Shown here in pieces: positions 1 to 9,000 of a stretch of 14,500 bases of DNA (its first letter is position 1; every line of letters starts with the position of its first letter). This DNA is from Glandiceps talaboti (lineage: Eukaryota > Hemichordata > Enteropneusta > Spengelidae). The stretch spans positions 20,311,642-20,326,141 of the forward strand of contig NC_135556.1 of the NCBI RefSeq assembly GCF_964340395.1, given 5' to 3'. The notes under the pieces are model-generated. The model was not told the origin of the DNA and ran no database searches. It saw nothing but the letters and a program-made list of their open reading frames with translations. The translations under genes were made by a program, and so were the position numbers.

Positions 1-4
1 TCTC

Positions 5-106
5 AAAGACTTATTTTCACTAATTAGCAGATGTACTAGAAGGCATTTTAGTCACTACTAGCACTTATTTTTGCATTTAAAAAAAAATAAGCTGAAATAA
101 GTCTTT
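5..106. repeat. Short imperfect inverted repeat
   Basis: AAAGACTTATTT at 5-16 is matched in reverse complement at 95-106. The arms are 12 bases long and flank an AT-rich interval. It may be the remnant of a small terminal-inverted-repeat element cut by the window edge, or chance in AT-rich DNA. Confidence 0.45.
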
Positions 107-698
107 TTTGGTGATTAATTTCCAGGTTTACAATAGGTTCTGTTTGCGGAGATAATAGAGTTTCTGAATCAGTGTTACATACATCAACAAAGCTAGTGTA
201 CAGTACTCAATAGTTAACAAGTTGAAAACATCTTTGATGCAGTGAGTAGTTTTCACATGTGAGTGTCCTACTTGATAAAATTGATATCATTCCAAACAAG
301 GTGCACTCTGAGTCTCAGTTTTATTAATTGTCAACTACAATTCGGCAGAGCAGAGCTGCACATGTACCAACATGTGTTTACTCATCGCACAGTTCAATAC
401 ACTGTTTAAAGTGACCCTGGTTCATGTAATACAATCCACTGTTATCATCTCAGGTGGCATTAACATTTGCTATCCACAACCTAATCATAAGGAACTTGAT
501 GCCATACATGTATTGTAATTAAAAACCATAATATTTTGATTAATTAAGAGTTGCCAGATGAGAAAATACAGACGAATGGAAAATGAAAGAACGTTATTTA
601 TGTGCATTGAATTTGAAAGGCTGTGTCTAGTGTATATTAGGCATGGACAATGTACTTATACTAGTGTAGCTATTGGGAAAGACTGATGCAGACAGGTG

Positions 699-1003
699 TT
701 AAAGTGGCCATATGGATGAGAATTTGGTATTTATTTTGGATTTTTATTTGATAAAACAGCTCCACCATGTTTTTGTACTTGAAACTTGAAACATTAAACA
801 ATGTGTAAAATGTTTGTTATTGTACGTACAATAACAAACATTTTACACTTCGTGCATCTTTTTGCAATGTATTGAGTTATGAACATGGACTTGGTATATG
901 TTCTTTTGAAAAAAAAATTTCAAGTACAAAAACATGGTGAAGCTGTTTTATCAAATAAAAATCCAAAATAAATACCAAATTCTCATCCATATGGCCACTT
1001 TAA
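699..1003. mobile_element. Foldback (MITE-like) element with 86-bp inverted arms
   Basis: Positions 699-784 and 918-1003 are reverse complements over 86 bases, with no gaps and one mismatch (in the CAGCTCCACC / GGTGAAGCTG part). Both ends carry TTAA (699-702 and 1000-1003), next to AGTGGCC / GGCCACT. TTAA is the target-site duplication of piggyBac-type transposons, so a non-autonomous piggyBac-like element is possible, although the TTAA could simply be part of the arms. The 133-base interior contains a second, offset perfect palindrome. No transposase frame is present. Confidence 0.85.
803..848. repeat. Perfect 46-bp palindrome inside the foldback
   Basis: Positions 803-825 are the exact reverse complement of 826-848, with TGTACGTACA at the centre and no spacer. 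Its centre (825.5) is displaced about 25 bases from the centre of the outer arms (851). It therefore forms a separate inner hairpin or cruciform and is not the tip of the outer stem. Confidence 0.95.
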
Positions 1004-1844
1004 ATATACATGTACTTGATGGTACGCATCCAAACATCAAGTGGAAATTGACAAGTCTTCAACAGCTGTGATACAATGAATTTGAACTAGATCAGCTTTA
1101 ATAGTGCTCATTATAACTGTCATATATCCCATAATCACCTAGCAACTGAGTGTGAACAATGTTGATGAACTGCAATCAATCATAATATCATTTGACTTGA
1201 CATCCATTTTACATGCTGCCGTGGTGACACAATTATGATATGATCACTAAATCCTTATTTGACACAAAATTATACATATAAACATATAAATGTAAATTCT
1301 AAGGCCAATAAATGCTTAAATAGAAAATAAAAAAAAATAGATGACCACTCATGAATACAGTAGAATATATGATATCGTGGTATTTCATTAATATCGACAA
1401 GGAGGCATTTCCACCACATGTGAATCAGTACAGTCTGAGTAAGCAACATAATGTGGTCCGGTGTGCCAAGACGTTGACTCCTAACATCCCTAACCTTGAT
1501 TAACATTACTTGTCTTCTTCAACTGCAACATACCTTAATATGTTGTAAAACATGTAAAAATGGGCTAGCCAGTGCACAAGTGATAAGGAACTTAATGTTC
1601 TTCATCCAAATACTCCCCAGTAAATAAACACAGAATCCATGACACAAGTTTGTAATCTCTGCACATTTTCAATATTGACTAGATAACTCCTATGAATGTC
1701 AAGGGGACTGAAACCTAATGATCTTGACACCATTTGTTGATATTACAAATTGCCAAATGGAACCGTTACAGCTGTTCAGTTGTTCTTGATGTTGACTATG
1801 GTATACTAGATACCACTAGTATTATATTTCATATTTATGTAGCT

Positions 1845-1858
1845 CCCCCCCCCCCCCC
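1845..1858. repeat. Homopolymer run of 14 C
   Basis: Uninterrupted C tract followed by a C-rich stretch with A and T interruptions to about 1875. In an AT-rich intron it stands out. It could be length-polymorphic or prone to sequencing error. Confidence 0.95.
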
Positions 1859-2746
1859 TCACCCTGCCCCGCCCCATTCAACAACTTCGCTGGAGTCTTG
1901 TGTTCGGGCAATTGCGGTCACAGTTTTAAGTTTTTACCAAAAATATGGATCAGGAAGTATTTCTGTAATTTTGATACTTTCGATGAAAAAAACCTTCAGT
2001 AATTGGATGTGTAGGGTAAACATTGACATAATTTGCAGAGACAGGATATTGCATTCACTCAGCATTGTATCACCATGGTTCAGTTTTGCTTATTGTGGAA
2101 TCTTTTAATAAAAGATTAATTTTTTTACTGTACACCCTGTGGCACTAAATCTTGTGCAAAATATAGATGTAACATAAGACCTTTACTTAAGTAAGTGCAC
2201 AGATGTGTTTGGCGATATTCAGTGTAGACTTGTTATGAAAGACATTTGTCTAGCTAAATAACCAGGAGAAATTTGAGAAGAAATGCTCAGAATGTGAGGT
2301 TTGAATAATCTCTCATCAGTAATGACACTAGCCGAGATGATATATGTACATTCACAGAGCCCCTCTGAAACTGTGGTTATAAATTATTACAATTTAGTTT
2401 TGGTATGTTCCTTGAATCAACCCCTTTCAATGTTACAGTAGAAATGGGTAAATTATAACAATTGCTGGTCAGTGAATTAAAAAAACAATAACCAAGGTAT
2501 TAGTTTCAGCCAGGAAACAGATTTTTTATTTATGTAGATAAGTGTGATTAAAATTAACATTTTTAAATGGTGATCAACACTGACAGTAGAGTAAGACAAA
2601 GGAATAGACAAGAGAGGTCATGGAATACATTTTTTTTGTCACTTATCAATATTTACAGTGATTGGTCCATTCAGTTAAAAGCCTGATGACATGTCAATAA
2701 ATACAGCGTGCTTACCATGTTTAGAACTGTTACACCATACGGCATT

Positions 2747-2759
2747 TGACCTTTGACCT
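2747..2759. promoter_or_regulatory. Exact DR1 motif (nuclear-receptor type)
   Basis: TGACCT T TGACCT, whose reverse complement AGGTCAAAGGTCA is the classical direct repeat with one-base spacing bound by HNF4, RXR heterodimers and COUP-TF proteins. It lies 66 bases upstream of the membrane-helix exon. The motif is read directly; function is only inferred, and position within an intron does not by itself show an enhancer. Confidence 0.4.
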
Positions 2760-2825
2760 GTATGATATTTACATATTTGATATTCAGGGTCATAAACTGA
2801 TTTACATTTTGTTTATTCCATACAG

Positions 2826-3073
2826 GTGATTTGACAGCAATAATTATATCCCTGGAAGATGGTCTTCTTATCACATCATTGCTTGACAATGGCACCAAAG
2901 TGTATATTGAAATAAGTGTTGGTACTCGCACTATTCAAAGAGTGCAAGTCAGCAAGACTTCAGTTCTCTTTGTGTCCATCTCTTTTATTGTGCTAATGGT
3001 GATATCTTTAGCTTGGCTAGTATTTTACTACATTCAAAGATTTCGGTACACACATGCAAGAGACAAGTCTCAG
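2826..3073 (+). CDS. RNF150: Exon: end of PA domain plus transmembrane helix
   Basis: The acceptor TTCCATACAG precedes 2826 and the donor GTAAGT follows 3073. The exon opens with two bases of a split codon, then reads [12 protein letters not shown], which corresponds to the last strand of a PA domain. An N-glycosylation sequon, NGT, is encoded at 2888-2896, close to the membrane on the luminal side; RNF150 and RNF130 have a sequon at the same place. Then comes VGTRT and a hydrophobic helix of about 24 residues (roughly 2963-3034, [18 protein letters not shown] onward). A positively charged flank, [13 protein letters not shown], marks the cytosolic side. The exon ends on a codon boundary. The reading frame continues past the donor without a stop for another 57 bases before the stop at 3131, so retention of the intron would truncate the protein just after the membrane. 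Confidence 0.93.
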
Positions 3074-6000
3074 GTAAGTTCAGTTCACCACCTTGCAACA
3101 TTGCTCTCGTATGTGAGTTCTTTGTGTCTATAGTTTGATTTCGTCAGCCTAGGATTACCACTTCACTATCATAAATTTGTGTGCAGCATATGTATAATCA
3201 TACCAATAAGTATTGTTACTAAAGAATAATATTAACTGGTTTTGCTTATTAGTTGTTGTTCAAGGGCGGTTGATTAATGAGGGGTGTTGGAGGGCAGGAG
3301 AGATGTGTTACATTTTACTAATTTTTCAAATTTACCAAAAAAATTGAACTGATGGATAGACCTTGTATGAGATATGTAAGCGCCAACTCCTCTCCACTGA
3401 TATATACAAAATGTACTCAAAAGGTGAACCAGTTGTGATATTCAAGAGTGAACTACGATGTATTTGTAACTGCAAAGTAATCACTGATTTAAAATGAACC
3501 AAAATGACATTGCAAATTACAAGTATATGGTTTCCTGTCACTGACCTGTCAATAAGTTGTTAACCTAATCACAAAAGAGGCTGCTAGATTGAGAAAATAT
3601 TTCTATGAATACAATATAACTATGTGTTCCATTGCCATTTTTGTTTACAATTTCATATCTTTGGCAAGAACACTTTGTACAACACAACAACATTTATCAC
3701 ATACTGAGCTTGATTGATGAGTAATTACATGTAATGCATTCTTCAGCAACAATAACAAAGTCTAAATGTGGAGCAACATGTCATATGGAGTTTGAAAAAT
3801 AAAAGCAACAGCTATATTTTGTGTGTACCTGAAACTGTCATATTCATTATGGATGGCTTTAAAACCAATTAAAGGAAAAGAATGGTTTTTGTTTTGACTC
3901 TACACATCTTTTCTAATACAGAGAGAAATTAATTTGGCTTTCTCTGCAGAGTATGTTCTCCCATCAGGGACTGAGCAGCTGTCGCTTTATTTGCATATCT
4001 TGGGATTGGATAATTTTTCCTGTTACTGCCTCATTAATATATCTTTTGTTAATAATTTATAACTTATTATGGACAAATATATTATAGTGGCTCCCCCAAA
4101 TCACAAAATACCTGGTTCCTTGATAATTGGCCATTTAAAATATGGTGAGGTGTGGGGATAGGGTGGGAGATGTGCATTGTGGGTGTACCAGTTGATAGAG
4201 TACATAAGAGGTTTAGTTGTTCCTTTTGGGGTAAGGGGTCGGTTGTGAATGCCATGTATCACAGAACTGGTGCACTGTGCTAATGAATGAAACCAGCATT
4301 TCTGCAGGTTTAAAGTAAAACAAATCAAACCAGTTCTTGCATATATGGTTATCAGTGTTGTACATTCAGTGTTCTCCCCAGGATTTTGTCACAAGAGGGG
4401 GGAATGTCATTGTAATAACAACAGTCTGTTTCAAGTACCCTTATTGGGAAGTTGAAATGCCTTTACAAGTTAGGTCAGAACTGTTGCCATGGTTTTGTGT
4501 GATTCCCTTCTTGGCAGCCTCGCTACAGAAGCAATGAGTATGTTAGCTGATATCTGATACTTGTATTTCGTAGGGACACTCGAATAAATCTTCTTGGTCA
4601 CTTATTATCTTACATCCATGGGATTTCAGTATAAAAATATTCTCTCACAAATTACTGTAGGTGTTTAGTAAGACTGAGTTCATCTCAAAGCATCTGTTGT
4701 GAACTGATGAAATTGAAAACCTTGTAACTATAGAGAAAGGGTAGTGTTACATCAGGATTAACTAAATTACATGTTCGACCATAGACAGTCTCCCCCGCCA
4801 CTGTCTATGGTTCGACTAAAGTCAGTGTCTGTTCAATCAATCAAAAAAGAACATGTACAAATTTGATGTAGCAAAACCAAAAAGGTATATTCTAACTGCC
4901 ATAAAACACAGAAAGAGAAATCTGATAAAACTCATATATTTTCTTGCATGCTCTATAAATTAAGTTTATCGAATCGTATAGAAATTGGATGAACTCAAGC
5001 ATATTTTATACAATATTACAAGAAGTCTCGCGACTATAAATTAGAGAACTTAAAATTCTCATTTCTTCTTCATTCAGCTTGTTTGCGAAATTCTAACCAT
5101 TGAACAGGAAAGAGTCAAGAAACCTTAGTAGAAAATATTGTCTACATATTCAAGAATGTGATCCTGTACTCACTAGTGAACTGTACAGTGTACCATGTGA
5201 TACTTAGAAAACTCATTAGTGTGGGAAACCATGCTGCTGTTGAAGAGTACTTGAGTTTAAATCATATACTCTGTGTGTTCCTGAGTTCACTTGCTGTGAC
5301 ATTTCTAATATTGAATCTTTGTCATTATACTGCCTTTATGGCCCAGTAGAACTCAATATTAACACGTGCAAATGTAGATGTAAGTGGCTGTAGAAGTAGG
5401 GTAAATATGCTTCACATCCTACAGTACATAAATGATAACCTGGAAAATTTTTTGCTGAAGACATTTTTTTGCTTATTTCGCTGGAAATCAAAAATGTAAA
5501 AATAAGTAACAACTAAAATGCCTTCTTGTACATAATGAACACAGTGTACCTGAGTCTGGTAATTAGTTTATAAAAATAGTCATTCAGAACTAGCTGAAAA
5601 TTTGTGCACATTTATCGATATACTATAACTACTCATAGAGAAATTTCAGTGTTCAGAAAAAATGGATGTGTCTAATTATTGTAGTTTCCTAAAAATAGAA
5701 GTTTAGATTCCAAATAAGTACAATGTATAATATACTATTACAATTGCATTAATAAGCCTTCACTAAACATATGCACTATGTTCTTCATTTCTTTAGTTGC
5801 TCAATTAAAAAAAAAATGTAATGTACCATGTACATTGATAATAATATATTTGATGTAAATTTGTCTGTTGTTCAGCAGGCTGTATTTAATAGTATATCTT
5901 TTTGTAATGATAAGTACTGTTTTGTGTGTTACAGAAACGTTTGGGACGTGCTGCTAAGAAGGCTATTGCAAAACTACCACAGAGGACTCTAAAGGATTCA

Positions 6001-9000
6001 GATCCTGTAAGCAACCATGATTTATTGTTTTTAAAAATGTACTAATGATGAGTGGCCAAAATTTGTAAATAGAAGTGAAAGGCTTTCAAGGTATAACAGG
6101 ATTGAAAGGCAGAATATGCGTAAGATGTGTTAACGGAAACACTGTCATATCAAACATCATTGATGTAAAAAGCAACTTACAGAATATGTGTTGGCTGTCT
6201 TTTTAATGATAAAATGTATAGTTGGGTTTACAGTTAAGGGATTTTACACTATTTTCTTAAGCTGTAGCTATTTATAAATGATATGTTTCTTAAAGCTCAC
6301 AATTTACAGTTTATGTTTTTATTCATTTCATACAGGAAATTCAAAGTGACATGGAATGCTGTGCAGTTTGTATTGAACTTTATAAAGCTGGCGATGTCAT
6401 CAGGAAATTGCCTTGCAAGTAAGTTTAATAGTCAGATGGAAAGCTTATGCATGACAATGCGAAATGGTGCTCAGAATTAAAGGAAGGAGTGGATTATGCA
6501 CTGTTGTGATGATGATGATGATGATTGTTACAAGTTTATGATGACGATGACTGACTAGAGCAAAGATGATGACAATGACGATGACAATAATTAGTGTGAT
6601 TTAATTAAGATCATGATGAGGATGATAGTAACTTAAAAGGAGATAATGATGACTTATCAAATTAGGAGGAGGAAGACATCAACAGTACTGATGGAGATGA
6701 TTCCTTCACTTCATCAAATATGATAATGATGAGGATGATAGTAACTTAAAAGGAGATAATGATGACTTATCAAATTAGGAGGAAGACATCAACAGTACTG
6801 ATGGAGATGATTCCTTCACTTCATCAAATATGATAATGATGTTTTTTTATTGCAGACACTATTTCCATAAAGGTTGTGTTGACCAGTGGTTGATAGAACA
6901 TAGAACATGTCCAATGTGTAAACTAAATATTTTGAAAGCATTAGGACATGATGTAAGTAACAACATTTCCCATATTTTTTAAAAATTTAAATTTACATGT
7001 TGAGTTTTGTATCATCACAACATATTCTGCTCATGTAGTGTATTGAAAAGCTTATAATTTTAAAGGTGTTTGATTGACTTGATTTTATCACTTTGCCTTT
7101 GAAAAACAAATAAACCATTGATACATAGTTCTTTCTACATTGAAAGCATCATCAAAAACGGACAGGTCTACTCATCTATCATAATCAAAGTTCCCTGGAT
7201 CTGCTCACTAGCTTGGTATCATATTTAGAATGATGTATGATAGCAATTTCCAATGTTTGAATCAAACCATAAATTATTGTCATAGTGAAACAGCCTTTGT
7301 TGTGTAATATTTTATTAAATGCAGAGCTTAATCATCAACGTATACCCATAGAAAGGAGACTGCCATGCATGTGCAACATATATAAAAACAGTTGTTAGAA
7401 GTATCTGAGATTTCAAAGAATACCATATTAGAATGTTGTACGAATCTTTTTAATTTTAGATTCAAGAGAGACGCGTTAGTTTAATTGTGGAGGTAGAAAC
7501 AGCAACTACAGGATCAAATAATGGCAATGAAACGGAGGAGGAGAGTCTCGGAAATGACGACCATACTGCGGCTGTGGATCATGAAGAAAGTATATCATCA
7601 TCAAACTTAGATATTGCTCGACCACGATCAGTATCAGCAGTTGACTTAGAAGAAGGATTTCAAGATGATAGTCCTGAGGGCATTCAGAATCTAATGCTAG
7701 TGTGGGTACCAGAAGATGTATTACCTGCCAATCCTAACAGTAGTAATTGTACTGCTAGGCCTACAGGTATGTAGAGTTACTTCTGAATCATCAGATGAGA
7801 CATAAAATGGTGGCTGTTCATCCTATTTTGTTCTGTGTATAACCCAATAAATCTGTGAGATTTGTAGTTTAAGAAAGGTAATTGGTATTCATAGTTATCA
7901 TAAACTGTCAAGTGCTTTGTTTTAATTCAGCATATATTAAAAGGAATTTTTATAGTGGTGATAGTACACGTAGTCTGCATAATAAGTAATCATGGCAAAT
8001 TTACCATTTAACCTAATGATGAACCAAATTCCCAATCTCCTCTTGACTTGAAATTATTATAACAGAAACATTTTAAACAATAATAAGCCCTACATCTAGA
8101 ATGATACCAATTTAGATATGTATTACATTATATACCTATTTTATGACTTTAAGTACTAGGGGTGTAACATCTTAAACAGGTACATGTAATTTTGATTATA
8201 ATGATGGTGATCCACAGAGAAGTAGTCTTCAGTTGTGATGAATTTAATCTCGTTAGGATTAATCAAACACTGAATAATTCATTAATGCCATGTAAAAAAT
8301 CTTATGTATGTACTCTTACTAGAAAATAATAAATGACATACATAGGCAACCAAATGGACTATAGAATATAACATCAGGAGAGACAGGATACTGTTTCATA
8401 TGATCATTACAGGAAAATCTTTTTGAAGAATAAGTATTGATACAGTATAGTTTGATTAGCTATATTATGCCTCATTATATTTCTTCATTCAGCCAAGGGA
8501 AAAATACAGTGACCTAAAGGGCCTTGTTATTATAAGTTGAAAGACTTAAAAACTGTCTGGTCATGAGTATTTTACAACAGAATGAAGGAGAATATTGGAT
8601 AATAATATTATTATACTTATAATTTATGTGAGATTGAGAAATATAATTGCAATTTGGAATGTTTCAACACATTAAGCACTGCAGAACCTGCAGTGATGTA
8701 GAATGATCAAGGTATATAATCCATATTGTAATTTCAAAGGCAATTATTTGGCTTGTGTATGGCATAATGTATGCTATACTTAACTAATTATGCTTTATTT
8801 CTGCTAAGACAGTTTTATGGGGGGGGGGGACTTGGGAGAGAGCTGTATACCCATTCAATTTCACGTTATTTAATATCGAAGATATGTATTGTTAATTATA
8901 GTTCCTTGGGGGTCAGCCAAAATTAGCATACATGTAGCTGTTTTGTGACATCTGTTACCTGTGATTTTTCAAAGTATATTTAACTTTGCTATTTGTAATG

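Larger units (their letters stand above)
1..2825 (+). other. 3' part of an upstream intron of the ligase gene
   Basis: No exon-like frame was found here. The exon at 2826 begins inside a codon and inside the PA domain, so at least one upstream exon must exist and this stretch should be the end of the intron before it. It holds the foldback element at 699-1003, a small inverted repeat at 5-106, a run of 14 C at 1845-1858 and a DR1-like motif at 2747-2759. The rest is plain AT-rich sequence. Confidence 0.75.
6419..6855 (+). other. Intron splitting the RING finger
   Basis: 437 bases, GTAAGT donor and TTTTTTTATTGCAG acceptor. Most of the 3' three-quarters is GAT-rich simple sequence and a tandem duplication, described separately. 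Only about 15 bases separate the duplicated block from the exon, so the pyrimidine tract is the sole unduplicated part of the acceptor region. Confidence 0.9.

Noticed and set aside
1734-2108. Open frame of 124 codons on the + strand with a PPPPPHPAPPH stretch
   Set aside because: The proline run is the C homopolymer read as codons. There is no domain, no splice context and no family similarity, and the start used is a TTG.
1-2825. Searched for the upstream PA-domain exon
   Set aside because: No segment with PA-like sequence, glycosylation sites and matching phase-1 donor was seen; it must lie before the window.
2671-2931. Minus-strand open frame overlapping the membrane exon
   Set aside because: It is the antisense shadow of a real exon; the + strand reading gives a well-known family sequence.
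4801-4820. GGTTCGAC resembling a tRNA T-loop
   Set aside because: No acceptor stem, D-arm or anticodon arm can be placed around it; the sequence belongs to the hairpin at 4774-4815.
5158-5349. Hydrophobic 63-codon frame resembling a membrane peptide
   Set aside because: Begins with ATC rather than ATG on inspection, lies in an intron, and AT-rich DNA readily gives hydrophobic residues. No flanking splice sites of matching phase were convincing.
7487-7774. The acidic frame as a separate small gene starting at 7487
   Set aside because: The first codon there is GTG, the frame is open upstream to the splice acceptor at 7459, and it joins the RING exon in phase, so it is an internal exon.
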